Below, one piece after another: positions 16,959-26,532 of a DNA stretch of 64,000 nt. How positions within the stretch are numbered: position 1 is the stretch's first letter; every line of letters begins with the position of its first letter. The stretch is from Calothrix brevissima NIES-22 (GTDB lineage Bacteria; Cyanobacteriota; Cyanobacteriia; Cyanobacteriales; Nostocaceae): contig NZ_AP018207.1 of assembly GCF_002367995.1 (NCBI RefSeq), positions 7,240,199 through 7,304,198 on the forward strand, read 5' to 3'. Under the pieces are notes generated by a model that was not told the origin of the DNA, searched no databases, and was given only the letters and a program-made list of their open reading frames with translations. A program made the translations under genes and the position numbers.

Positions 16959-18248
16959 ATGAGCTTAGACGCTGGATTTCAATGGAATGCTGCTCAACAA
17001 CTCGTTGATCAGTTAATGCTACAGACTACGCAAAAGCATCTGAGTGATGTTGAAATCCAAGTTTTGCAGGGTGCATGGGAAGGTAAAACCTATGAAGCGA
17101 TCGCGGCTGAGTCTTATCTTACCGTGAAGTATGTTAGTGAAGTCGGCGGGCGGTTATGGCAATTGCTTTCAGAAGCACTCCAAGAAGAGGTGAAAAAAAC
17201 CAATTTTCGCCAAGCCCTTCAGCGACGATGGCAAACCCATCAGCCCCAATCTTACCAGGGAATTCAGCATCAACCATCTCGATGGGAATTTTGTTGTGCA
17301 GAGATTGATAAACCAGGGGCATTACTCCGTATTAAAGCACCAATTCAGTTTGGTAAAACCACACTTATGGCGCAAGTTCTCAAGTATGCTCAACAACAAG
17401 GATATCGGGCGATCGCTATCAATTTGCGGGATGCGGTTGTTGATGATTTTGGCAGTTTAGATAGTTTCTTACAGTGGTTTATTGCTAGTGTTACTTATGC
17501 GCTGAATTTAACGGTTGATATCGAAACTCATTGGCGCAAAAGTTTAGGCAATAGCAAAATCAAATGTAGAACTTATTTACAAAAATATCTCTTAACTGAT
17601 GATATCCCTTTAGTCATTGCCTTAGATGAAGTAGATCGCCTATTTACTCATCAATTAATTGCTGGTGAATTTCTCGGAATGTTGAGAACTTGGCATGAAG
17701 ATGCTAAAACCAAATTGCTTTGGACTCAGTTACGTCTGATAGTTCTACACACTGAAGTTTACACCCAAATTGACATTAACCAATCACCATTTAACGCAGG
17801 TACAGAAATTCAACTAACAGAACTAAATGCCACAGAAATCCTCACTTTACTAAATCAGTATCAATTGCACTGGAGTCAGCAAGAGATAAAAAAATTAACT
17901 GCAATTGTTGGCGGACATCCTTACCTTGTCACCTTGACTTTACAATTTCTGGCTCAAAACCCAACTTCCCTTGAGCAATTGCTCAATACCGCAGCAACTC
18001 CCAATAGTATCTACCGCAGCCATCTAGAAAGACAATGGCATAAGCTACAAACGCATTCTCATTTACTTGCACCATTGAAAGCGATCGCCTCAGATGATGC
18101 TGCTATTCCCATTCAACCACACTTCCATCTCGATGATGTGGTGAAACTGTATGACTTAGGATTAATCCAGCTACAGCAACACCAAATATCTATACGCTAC
18201 GAACTTTACCGTCAATATTTTCGTGAACGTTTGGGAATTCAAACATGA
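16959..18248 (+). CDS. HTH plus AAA-like ATPase (vMAP-type conflict-system protein)
   Basis: A 429-aa protein. Residues 1-95 are a helix-turn-helix-like region (LSDVEIQVLQGAWEGKTYEA, then IAAESYLTVKYVSEVGGRLW), resembling the N-terminal domain of vWA-MoxR-associated proteins. From about residue 110 there is an AAA-like (AAA_35) ATPase: LLRIKAPIQFGKTTLMAQV is the P loop and LVIALDEVDRLF the Walker B. The C-terminal part has a winged-helix look (GGHPYLVTLTLQFLAQ; LYDLGLIQLQQHQISIRYELYRQYF). It overlaps the next gene by 4 nt (ATGA), so the two are cotranslated. A role as sensor/NTPase switch in regulation or defence is inferred from the family. A 65-codon frame at 16757-16954 just upstream is probably leader. 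Confidence 0.75.
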   Translation: MSLDAGFQWNAAQQLVDQLMLQTTQKHLSDVEIQVLQGAWEGKTYEAIAAESYLTVKYVSEVGGRLWQLLSEALQEEVKKTNFRQALQRRWQTHQPQSYQGIQHQPSRWEFCCAEIDKPGALLRIKAPIQFGKTTLMAQVLKYAQQQGYRAIAINLRDAVVDDFGSLDSFLQWFIASVTYALNLTVDIETHWRKSLGNSKIKCRTYLQKYLLTDDIPLVIALDEVDRLFTHQLIAGEFLGMLRTWHEDAKTKLLWTQLRLIVLHTEVYTQIDINQSPFNAGTEIQLTELNATEILTLLNQYQLHWSQQEIKKLTAIVGGHPYLVTLTLQFLAQNPTSLEQLLNTAATPNSIYRSHLERQWHKLQTHSHLLAPLKAIASDDAAIPIQPHFHLDDVVKLYDLGLIQLQQHQISIRYELYRQYFRERLGIQT

Positions 18249-21200
18249 ACAATTACAACCATTATCAAGTCGGTGGTAGTTTACGAGAAGGTACTGAAAT
18301 TTACGTTCATCGTCAAGCCGATAGTGATTTATATACAGGACTAAAAGCGGGAATATTTTGCTATGTTCTCAACTCTAGACAAATGGGAAAATCGAGTTTA
18401 CGAGTGCGTACAATGTCGCGCTTACAGTCAGAAGGATTTGTTTGTATTGCCTTTGAAATGCGCGAACTCTGCGTTTATCAAGTGAGTGCAGATGAATTCT
18501 ATGGGGGATTTGTCAGCCATTTTGCTAGTGAACTCAATATTGAAATTGATTTGGAATCTTGGTGGTCTCAAAATACTTTGCTGCATCCATTTTTGCGGTT
18601 GAGTAAATTTGTGGAAGAAGTTTTACTAGCAAATATCTCTCAGCAAATTATCGTTTTTGTAGATGAAATTGACAGTATCCTCAATCTAGAATTTAAGGAT
18701 GATTTTTTTGCTTTTGTAAGATCCTGCTACAACAAACGCGCTGATAAACCCCAATTTCAAAGGTTAACCTTTGCCCTATTTGGTGTGGCTACACCCACTG
18801 ATTTAATCGCCGATAATAAATTTACACCACTAAATGTAGATAGTCGCGCCATCGAACTTACAGGTTTTCAATTGTCTGAAGCTAAACCTCTGGAACAAGG
18901 CTTAATTGAGGTGGCTGCAAATCCTACCAAGGTGATGGCAGAAATTTTAACTTGGACTGGTGGACAACCATTTTTAACTCAATGGTTATGTCAACTAATT
19001 AATACAGCTAATACTTTTATTGCATCGGGATGGGAAACTTCAGCAGTAGAAGCGATTGTGCGATCGCAAATGATTGAACATTGGCTAGCAAATGATAGAC
19101 AGCAGCATTTTCAAACAATTCGCGATCGCATTCTCCACAATAAATCTTTGGCTTGTTGGTCATTAGGACTTTATCAGCAATTGCTCAATCAAGGCGAACT
19201 TTCGGCTGAAGATAGCTGGGAGTTGATGCAGTTGTGTCTTTCTGGTTTGGTTGTCAAACGTCAAGGCAAATTGAGTATCTATAACCGCATCTACGCCACC
19301 GTGTTTGATTATACTTGGACAGAACAAGCTTTGCGTGCTATTCGTCCCTATGGTGCAGAACTCGCCGCTTGGGAAATTTCTCAAGATGCTCAATATTTAC
19401 TGCAAAATGAAGCCTTGCAGTGGGCGTTAGTTTGGGCAAAAGGATTAAGTTTGAGTCATAGTGATTATCAATTTTTATCCGCCAGCCAAGCCCAAGAATT
19501 AGCGATCGCCCAATCCAAAACCCAAACAGCAATACAACAAGAAACTCAAGCAATTGAGCGATTAAAAACCGTCCAACATCAAACCAAAAAACGATTGCGA
19601 ATTGGGGCGATCGCGCTTTCTGCGGCTGTAATTAGCACCATCGGCACGTTTTTTTACTTCCAGCAATCAGAACAAAAACTTAGAACCAATGCAGATATCT
19701 TAAATCTAGAACGAGAAGGAAGCCGAATTTTGCAAGTGCGTGCAGATGGCAATCAACTGAAGGATTTGCTAGGGGCGATGAAATCAGCGCAAAGGCTTAA
19801 ACAATTGACCAAACAGCATTCTTTTAAACATTTACCCACCCACACGCCTTTATTTGCCCTACAAGCTGTTCTGTCCACGATTAATGAGCAAAATCGTTGG
19901 CATTTAGAAAGCCCGGCGGTAGCGATCGCCTTTAGCCGTGATGGACAAAAACTAGCAACTGGAGGAGAAGACGGGGCGATAACTCTTTGGACAATACAGG
20001 GAAAGAAAATTCAGACGATTAAAACTCACAAAACTAAAACTCTCCAGGGCTTCCCAATTTCCATTTCTTCTTTGAGTTTTAGTCCCGATGGTCAGTATAT
20101 TTTATCTGCTGACTCCGACTATGAAATCCAGGTTTGGCATCTCAAAACAGGTACTCTTGTCAATAAGCTAAAACTCGATCAAGAAACTCTTAGTGATGTC
20201 CAATTCACAAATGACAACAATATTGTGATAGTCAACGCCTTTGGCAAAGTTGCAGTCTTGAATTTGCAATGGAAATTACTTTACACCAGGCAGATAGCTC
20301 CACCTCAACAGGGTATTGACCTTACTATTAGTTTAGAAGGCGATGCGATTGTGTTTATCAATGCCCAAGGAAAACCGGAAGTTAGAGATATTAAAACTGG
20401 TGCGTTGATCAAAACCTATCCTAACATTACCCATAATTTAGGGAATAACCTTTGGCACAGTTTCCGCCAAAAAGATGGTACTTACATTTCTGCCAATCTC
20501 AACACCCTTAAATTATGGCATCCAGACGGAACTTTACAAGCAGAAATCAAAACTCATCAATTGCTGGTTTCTGGTTTTAGTTCTAGCTTTGATGGTTCTA
20601 TCATCGCCACGAGTCACCCAGATGGGATGCTAAAACTCTGGAAAATCCATCCTCAAAAAATCTCCACTCCATTGACACCACCAATACAAACTCCCCGTGT
20701 AGTTATGGGAAATCAACAACGCATCAACCGCATACAAATACCAGGCGAGAAACTAAAAATTGCTGGGGCAAAATCTGATGCCCAAAATAGAATTATGGAT
20801 GCAACTCTGAGTCCTGATGGACAGACAATTGCTGCCACAAAATTCAATGGAGAAATGACATTATATCAGGCAGATGGCAGCGAACTCAGAACAATACAAA
20901 CTAATCTCCCGGAAAGTGTGATTAAATTTAGTCCCGATGGTTCGCGTTTAGTTCTGTTATCAATTCGTCAGCAAAAAATACAATTCAGGTTAGCAAATGG
21001 GGATTTAATTCAAGAGATGGATGCGGCTCATTATAAGCCAGGAATCGAATTTAGTCCTGATGGCAAAGAATTGGCACTTGCTGGTAATCAACCCGATAAA
21101 ATCCAACTTTGGAGTAGGGAAGGTAAATTTTTAAAGACTATCAAAGATGCCGATTCGCTCTACTTTAGCCCCAAAAATCAAACCTATATCACAGTAACTT

Positions 21201-21826
21201 CTGGTAATACCCCCACACGCACCTTGCGCCTGTGGAGAAGAGACGGAAAACTGCTCAAAACCCTATCAGGACAACCAAATGAAATCACAGCAATGGGATT
21301 TTCTCCCAGTGGACAGTTTATAGTTGGCGATCGCTTTGGTAAACTGGTAGTCTGGTCGGCTGAGGGTAATCTCATCCAAACCCTCAATCATGGCGCAGCG
21401 ATTATTGATATCGCTCACCGTAACGATGGACAGCAGTTGGCGACAGTGGGAATTGATCAAAATATCAAACTTTGGCGTTCTGATGGTACGCTCATTCGCA
21501 CACTTGAAACCAATCAAATCGGTCGCTTTCAATTTAGCCCAGACGGGCAATTGTTAATTGCTAAGACTATTGATAGCACAATCCATGTCTGGCAAGCCGA
21601 CGGCACACCGATTACTCGCATCCCTATGGGTGGTGCCTTTAATACATTCCTCAATTTTACCCCAGATGGCAACCGTTTGATTTCTAGTAGTGGGTCAATG
21701 CTCTATTCTTGGAACCTGAATCTTGACGATCTCCTCACCCAAGGTTGCAATTGGCTGGGCGACTATTTCCAAAACCATCCCCAGGAGTTGCAGCAACTTC
21801 CATCTTGTCGTCACTTACCAAATTAG
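18245..21826 (+). CDS. AAA-like ATPase fused to a membrane helix and WD40 propeller
   Basis: A 1193-aa protein. Residues 1-380 form an AAA_35-like ATPase with P loop NSRQMGKSSL and Walker B IIVFVDEIDSIL. A coiled segment (QTAIQQETQAIERLKT) leads to a single membrane helix near 448-470 (IGAIALSAAVISTIGTFFYF). Residues about 540-1180 are WD40 repeats, with recurring FSPDGQ and (L/I)KLW units, enough for more than one propeller. This STAND-like layout (sensor propeller, NTPase switch) is common in multicellular bacteria. It is translationally coupled to the HTH-AAA gene before it. The ligand of the propeller is unknown. Confidence 0.85.
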   Translation: MNNYNHYQVGGSLREGTEIYVHRQADSDLYTGLKAGIFCYVLNSRQMGKSSLRVRTMSRLQSEGFVCIAFEMRELCVYQVSADEFYGGFVSHFASELNIEIDLESWWSQNTLLHPFLRLSKFVEEVLLANISQQIIVFVDEIDSILNLEFKDDFFAFVRSCYNKRADKPQFQRLTFALFGVATPTDLIADNKFTPLNVDSRAIELTGFQLSEAKPLEQGLIEVAANPTKVMAEILTWTGGQPFLTQWLCQLINTANTFIASGWETSAVEAIVRSQMIEHWLANDRQQHFQTIRDRILHNKSLACWSLGLYQQLLNQGELSAEDSWELMQLCLSGLVVKRQGKLSIYNRIYATVFDYTWTEQALRAIRPYGAELAAWEISQDAQYLLQNEALQWALVWAKGLSLSHSDYQFLSASQAQELAIAQSKTQTAIQQETQAIERLKTVQHQTKKRLRIGAIALSAAVISTIGTFFYFQQSEQKLRTNADILNLEREGSRILQVRADGNQLKDLLGAMKSAQRLKQLTKQHSFKHLPTHTPLFALQAVLSTINEQNRWHLESPAVAIAFSRDGQKLATGGEDGAITLWTIQGKKIQTIKTHKTKTLQGFPISISSLSFSPDGQYILSADSDYEIQVWHLKTGTLVNKLKLDQETLSDVQFTNDNNIVIVNAFGKVAVLNLQWKLLYTRQIAPPQQGIDLTISLEGDAIVFINAQGKPEVRDIKTGALIKTYPNITHNLGNNLWHSFRQKDGTYISANLNTLKLWHPDGTLQAEIKTHQLLVSGFSSSFDGSIIATSHPDGMLKLWKIHPQKISTPLTPPIQTPRVVMGNQQRINRIQIPGEKLKIAGAKSDAQNRIMDATLSPDGQTIAATKFNGEMTLYQADGSELRTIQTNLPESVIKFSPDGSRLVLLSIRQQKIQFRLANGDLIQEMDAAHYKPGIEFSPDGKELALAGNQPDKIQLWSREGKFLKTIKDADSLYFSPKNQTYITVTSGNTPTRTLRLWRRDGKLLKTLSGQPNEITAMGFSPSGQFIVGDRFGKLVVWSAEGNLIQTLNHGAAIIDIAHRNDGQQLATVGIDQNIKLWRSDGTLIRTLETNQIGRFQFSPDGQLLIAKTIDSTIHVWQADGTPITRIPMGGAFNTFLNFTPDGNRLISSSGSMLYSWNLNLDDLLTQGCNWLGDYFQNHPQELQQLPSCRHLPN

Positions 21827-21862
21827 ATGAGCTTACCCTGCTATAACCATTTACTATCTTCC

Positions 21863-23482
21863 CTAACTTCCACCCATAGAATTGGAATTGATCCCTAATG
21901 CTTTTCTTAATAAAATTTGGTCTTCTAACTTAGCTTGAAACCGCCCGTTTTCAATATCCCGAATCCAACTCTGACTTTTACCTGTTAATTGAGCCAAATC
22001 TCTTTGACTTAAACCTAGTTTTTTTCTCGCCTCAAGAATATATTCGGTAGAAAGAACTATTTGCTGTTTTATCTGAGTCTTACTCTTAGTAGTTCGCGAT
22101 TTTTTCGGTTTTGATTTGCTCAATTGTTTTTTCCAATCTGAAGGCATTTCAAAATCTAAAATCCGCGCATTCATTAATCTAGTCCACTTACCACGCGGTG
22201 CTGCATCAGTTAATCGTGTACTATTACTACCATCATCAATCCAAAATTCTAATGCTGCTTCTGCATCTTCGGGAATATTTACTAATTTCGCCCATAAAGG
22301 TTGAATTTCTTCAGGGTAAGTAACGGGATCGAATATTGGTTTGAGTCCAAAATGATGAAGTACTTCTAAATCGCTTTCAAATATTCTTAATAAACGTTGG
22401 CGCTGTTCTGGTTGCAAGGCTACATGGCTTAATTTTCCCTCACCGTAAGCTATTCTCATTAAGGTAGGAATGGTTACGCGCTGTTCTTTACCCATTTTGG
22501 TTTTAAATAATAACCACAGCATCATCCTGGCTGCACCTTCATGCTGTTGCCAAATACTCATAACTGTATTCAGTAAAACTTTGGGTAAAGTACCATATTG
22601 ATAAAAAGCTTTCCTTTCTTTACAAGCTTGGCGATTTAAAAAATACTGCGCCCAATCCCCAGCTTTAATTTTAAAAGTTAATCCTACCAGATGTTTACAT
22701 CCTAAATCATCTTCTTGGAAATGGTGTTGAATTGCTAATAAATGCCAGACTCGACTGTTTTCTAATTTCACTTCCTGAATTTTACCTTTTGCAGGTAAAT
22801 TAATTGAAGCTATCAGTTGACAAGGTTGCTGTACTAATTCTTTAATTAAAGCCAGTTTGGTAGATTTATTTAAATCTTTGCGCTTATCTAGCCCTAAATA
22901 ATCTTCAATTTGTTTGTCATTAATGATAAATTCTTCTGCCCAAGGCTGCTCTAAATTAGTCGCATAAGCAGCATAGATTAAGTGCAAACAAGCAGATCTC
23001 AGATCGAATTTCTCAATTGCAGAAACAGCTTCTGCACCTTTAAGCGCTACTGCTGCGGTAGAATCAACACTATCTGTCACCCGAAACGCGATCGCACCTT
23101 TACCGCCATTAATTTGTCGTTGATAATATAACTCTCCTTCTGCATCCATATCCCACACAAGAGATTGGCGTTGCGCTAAAACGTTGCACAATTCCCAAAT
23201 TACAATCGCTGAAGCAAAAGGATGGCTGTTTGCGTTAGTAAACAGCTTCGGACTCGCAACAGTGTTGGCGTCAACCTTGCATCTGCCCTTTTTCGCCTGA
23301 TAAGGTATAGGTGAATCAACAGGACAGGAAAACACACACTGTGGTGTCATATAACCTTCGCAGTCATTACACACAGTTGGGTCAATCCAGTAATCACCAT
23401 CTATCACTTGGATAGCGCCTTGAGGACAATGAGGAAGGCAATTATCGCACTGAATACAGCGCTTAGTAATGGCGTAGGGCAT
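21863..23482 (-). CDS. patB: PatB/CnfR-type regulator: ferredoxin domain plus HTH
   Basis: A 539-aa protein. The N-terminus is a 2x[4Fe-4S] ferredoxin module: C9, C12, C15, C19 and C38, C41, C49, C53 (CxxCxxCxxxCP and CxxC...CxxxCP). The middle, about 300 residues, has no motif I know. Residues about 475-530 are an XRE-type HTH (ILEARKKLGLSQRDLAQLTG followed by QSWIRDIENG). This arrangement and length fit PatB of Anabaena and CnfR of Leptolyngbya, which activate nitrogenase genes under low oxygen; the iron-sulfur clusters are thought to sense oxygen or redox state. Its neighbour is a coxBAC operon, the same order I recall around patB and cox2 in Anabaena PCC 7120. It converges with the WD40 gene; only 36 bp separate the stops. 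Confidence 0.88.
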   Translation of the reverse strand: MPYAITKRCIQCDNCLPHCPQGAIQVIDGDYWIDPTVCNDCEGYMTPQCVFSCPVDSPIPYQAKKGRCKVDANTVASPKLFTNANSHPFASAIVIWELCNVLAQRQSLVWDMDAEGELYYQRQINGGKGAIAFRVTDSVDSTAAVALKGAEAVSAIEKFDLRSACLHLIYAAYATNLEQPWAEEFIINDKQIEDYLGLDKRKDLNKSTKLALIKELVQQPCQLIASINLPAKGKIQEVKLENSRVWHLLAIQHHFQEDDLGCKHLVGLTFKIKAGDWAQYFLNRQACKERKAFYQYGTLPKVLLNTVMSIWQQHEGAARMMLWLLFKTKMGKEQRVTIPTLMRIAYGEGKLSHVALQPEQRQRLLRIFESDLEVLHHFGLKPIFDPVTYPEEIQPLWAKLVNIPEDAEAALEFWIDDGSNSTRLTDAAPRGKWTRLMNARILDFEMPSDWKKQLSKSKPKKSRTTKSKTQIKQQIVLSTEYILEARKKLGLSQRDLAQLTGKSQSWIRDIENGRFQAKLEDQILLRKALGINSNSMGGS

Positions 23483-25205
23483 GGTTTTGTCAGAGTTGTT
23501 TTTAGATGGAAATACTAAATAAAGCTGTAAATATCTCCTAATTACAGCTTGTTTTGATTACTCTTGCTGGCAAAGATGCCGAATTTACTAGAACTTTGTT
23601 AATAAGCGATCGCTAAAAATTTCTATTAATTAAAACTGATTGCGCAGGATTCAATAATTCTGGGAATATCCGCATTCCTCCAGCTTCACATTAGTAACTT
23701 TTTTAACCAAAAACTCATGGGATTTTTGTTCGTCTTGAACCATTATATGAATCTTCATATTTCCCAAAAAATTATTATCTAGATTCGCTAACTCTAAACT
23801 TTAGTTAGCAATTTTAACATGACTATAACAAAATTACCCCTTATGCTTATGGGATTTGAGTAACGGCACAAAATCTAATTAACTGCTATAAAAACATGAG
23901 TTTTTTAAGAATTAAACCAAAGCGGCAAAATTCCAGCTTGACAAGAGTTTATCAACCATAAAATCAGGAAATCTTGACCAAACAAGGCAAAAGTAAAAAG
24001 TTAAAAGGTAAAAGAAAGAAAAAGAATAATGCTCACAGAGCAACTAAATTCATTTATGGAACGAAATAGAAACATTTATTTCTCGCGCTATGCGTCTCGA
24101 AATAATAATTCCTTGGGAGCATTCCAAATGTGCAAAAACGCCCTCACCCTATAAGGGTGGGGCTAGAAATACGAAGCCTGCCTACCCTTCGGGAACGTCT
24201 TCGACGAACGCAGGCTATCAAACTTTTAGCAAAAGAAGGCAGGCTTTGTTGTTATAGCAATACCCTAGAAGGGTATTGCGTCAAAATTGGGATGCTCCCA
24301 AGTCCTTATTAAATCCCCTAAATTTATTTATGGGGATTATCTTTTTACTTTTTACTTCTTAAATTATATTCGCGAGATAAATCTAGCTAGTAGCCGTAAT
24401 AATAGACGCTGTTTATCTCGTCAATTTTTTAAATAATTTGATTCATGAAGATGTGTTAATAAAATTAAGCTTCGCTGATGAATCAATGAGATGGATTTCC
24501 TCAAATAACTTAACAAATAGCTGCCAAAATTACCTCAGTAGACCTGGGTATGGCTGAGAAAAACCCTAGTACCTATAACTGTCAGTAAATATTCTTAACA
24601 TTAGAGAAATACTAGTACCCCAACAGAAAAATACTTTGAAGCTCTTATGGTGCAAGGATTTACACAGTTGAGTACATTCTTAATTATCCGCGATGAAGAA
24701 ATCAAGTAGCTGATATAACACTTCTGATATACAGGTCGAATAGGAGTGTCCTTAGTATTCTCTAGCAGTTCCCTTTTGATATATGAACCAATAAATACAG
24801 AAAAAGCATCAGGAGGATTGGGCGAAGACCTATTGGCGATAGTTGAAAATGCTCTCAATAGTTAAGAAAATCTAAAATATCTAGGTATTCTCAACTATTA
24901 AGAAATCCTAAAAAATACTGCCGAACTGAGGGGATTTTACCCATATAATCTTTTTTCGTGATATATACACAAAATATAGGTAACAAAATATAAGTAACAA
25001 AGGAAGAAAGATTTTTATTCCTTGGTTGTGAGATTGTCTCGGTATTGGCTGACTTTACTTTTTCATCTTCATATCCCAATTGCTCAGAAGCAGGTTAAAG
25101 CAGATTTTCATATATCAAAGAGATTCGCTGTAATTTGTCAGAATTATTGACATTTACACATTGAATTAACCGGATTGAAAATGCAGTACCTATATCGCCG
25201 CATTC
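23483..25205. other. 1.7-kb intergenic region between patB and the cox cluster
   Basis: No credible gene. It contains a 9-bp hairpin AAGCTGTAA/TTACAGCTT (23522-23530/23542-23550) in the presumed patB leader, a MITE-like element at 24113-24301, and a 9-bp inverted repeat CGAGATAAA/TTTATCTCG (24372-24380/24411-24419). Short open frames at 24601-24858 and 24891-25079 on the minus strand show no family features. Promoters of two divergent, probably nitrogen- or oxygen-controlled units should lie here, but I found no clear NtcA (GTA-N8-TAC) site. Confidence 0.5.
24113..24301. mobile_element. MITE-like element, copy 1
   Basis: The ends are inverted repeats: TTGGGAGCATTCCAA on the left, and the complement of TTGGGATGCTCCCAA on the right. 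Inside are a gaagcctgcc/ggcaggctt inverted pair and an aataccctagaagggtatt hairpin. The same architecture recurs at 41894-42056. There is no ORF of its own; the 60-codon frame across it is incidental. Confidence 0.7.
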
Positions 25206-25583
25206 ATGAGAATATGCGGTTTTACCGTGATGCCTATGCAACCGAAGACATTAAAAATTATCACAGTAATTTTATTAACCTTAGTAGTGCTTTCTCCAGC
25301 TTTAGTAGCCATAATAGTAGTTTGGCAAGAACATCTAAATTTTCTGGCAAGACAAAATTTATTGTTGGGCATAAAAGAAAGCCAGGAATTAATTAATTAT
25401 GGAATAAATCCCCGAATTTATGGATTATTATGGGCGATCATTTTAGCTCCTATAGGTTTTTGTTTAGGAGTTAATTTCCATAATAGCTATGTTGCTTATC
25501 GGGCGGCGATGAGACAAAGAAAAATCAAAATGTTGCAAAGAATGTGGCAGCAGAATCCTTATCCAGAGGAAATTATTTTATGA
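25206..25583 (+). CDS. small membrane protein upstream of coxB
   Basis: A 125-aa protein (or 117/115 aa if translation starts at the in-frame ATGs at 25230 or 25236; none has a good ribosome binding site). Two hydrophobic helices are clear, LKIITVILLTLVVLSPALVAIIVVW and IYGLLWAIILAPIGFCLGV, followed by a basic tail (AAMRQRKIKMLQRMWQ). It overlaps the coxB start by 4 nt (ATGA), so it is translationally coupled to the oxidase. The position equals that of a small hypothetical gene before the Anabaena cox2 genes. An assembly or accessory role for the oxidase is inference. Confidence 0.65.
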   Translation: MRICGFTVMPMQPKTLKIITVILLTLVVLSPALVAIIVVWQEHLNFLARQNLLLGIKESQELINYGINPRIYGLLWAIILAPIGFCLGVNFHNSYVAYRAAMRQRKIKMLQRMWQQNPYPEEIIL

Positions 25584-26389
25584 AACAAATACCCGTTGGC
25601 ATCGTAACTTTAATCGCAGGTATTTTAATTACTCTCATTAGCTTGTGGGTAGGACAAAATAATCATCTACTTCCAGAACAAGCTTCTTTGCAAGCGCCTT
25701 TAGTAGATAATTTTTTTAACGTGATGGTAGCCATTGGGACTGCTTTATTTTTAGTAGTACAAGGAGCGATACTCATTGCTGTAATTAAGTTTCGCCGCCG
25801 TCGTGGCGATAACAGCGATGGCGAACCCATTGAAGGTAGTTTTCCTTTAGAAATTTTGTGGACTATCATTCCCGGAATCATCGTTATTGGCTTAGGAATC
25901 TACAGTGTTGATGTTTACACAGAAATGGGCGGGATGGATGCCATAGCCCATCACGGGATGAGTCACGAATCGATGATGACAGAAGCAAAATCTAACCCGA
26001 TTGGTATTGGTTCCACACCTGTAAACGAAGGAAAACCACCAGCTTTAGTAGTCAACGTCACGGGAATGCAATATGCTTGGCTGTTCAACTATCCCGATAA
26101 AAATGTTGATACTGGCGAATTGCACGTTCCTGTAGATCAAGATGTATTACTAAACATCTCTGCAAATGATGTGATTCACTCATTTTGGGTACCCCAGTTT
26201 CGCTTGAAACAAGATGCAATTCCCGGACAAGCCACACAGTTACGCTTCACCGCCACAAAAACCGGAACCTACCCCATAGTTTGCGCCGAACTTTGTGGTG
26301 GCTATCACGGTAGTATGCGTAGTTCCGTAGTTGTCCACACCCCCGAAGAATACGATCGCTGGTTAGCAGAAAATCAAGTTAGTCAGTAG
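25580..26389 (+). CDS. coxB: cytochrome c oxidase subunit II
   Basis: A 269-aa protein. The start at ATG 25580 has AGAGGA at 25566-25571 upstream and overlaps the previous stop. Two membrane helices (VTLIAGILITLISLWVG; VMVAIGTALFLVVQGAILIAVI) precede an external cupredoxin domain. The CuA ligands are present: C235, C239, H243 and M246 (CAELCGGYHGSM), plus the earlier IHSFWVPQF strand. Subunit II takes electrons from plastocyanin or cytochrome c and passes them to subunit I. A His/Met-rich insert (GGMDAIAHHGMSHESMM) precedes the domain and may handle copper. It is the first of the coxBAC genes, probably the heterocyst-type cox2 set judging by its patB neighbour. Confidence 0.95.
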   Translation: MKQIPVGIVTLIAGILITLISLWVGQNNHLLPEQASLQAPLVDNFFNVMVAIGTALFLVVQGAILIAVIKFRRRRGDNSDGEPIEGSFPLEILWTIIPGIIVIGLGIYSVDVYTEMGGMDAIAHHGMSHESMMTEAKSNPIGIGSTPVNEGKPPALVVNVTGMQYAWLFNYPDKNVDTGELHVPVDQDVLLNISANDVIHSFWVPQFRLKQDAIPGQATQLRFTATKTGTYPIVCAELCGGYHGSMRSSVVVHTPEEYDRWLAENQVSQ

Positions 26390-26390
26390 T

Positions 26391-26525
26391 CAGTAGTCAT
26401 TTGTCCTCCTTGTCTTCCTTGTCCCCCTTGTCCTCCTTGTCCCCCTTGTCCTCCTTGTCCCCCTTGTCCTCCTTGTCTTCCTTGTCCCCCTTGTCCTCCT
26501 TCCCTAGCCCCTAGCCCCTAGCCCC
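26391..26525. repeat. nonamer tandem repeats between coxB and coxA
   Basis: About a dozen units of TTGTCNNCC (period 9) in a row, then a triplicated ccctag heptamer. The same units, often on the other strand as ggacaaggn, recur in gaps near 34325, 35930, 41461, 47430, 49165, 50920 and 60085. Confidence 0.85.
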
Positions 26526-26532
26526 TGTTTCT

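Noticed and set aside
24130-24312. 60-codon frame in the first MITE
   Set aside because: Entirely repeat sequence; no independent evidence for translation.
24601-25079. two minus-strand frames in the patB-cox gap
   Set aside because: No motif, no ribosome binding site and unusual amino acid composition.
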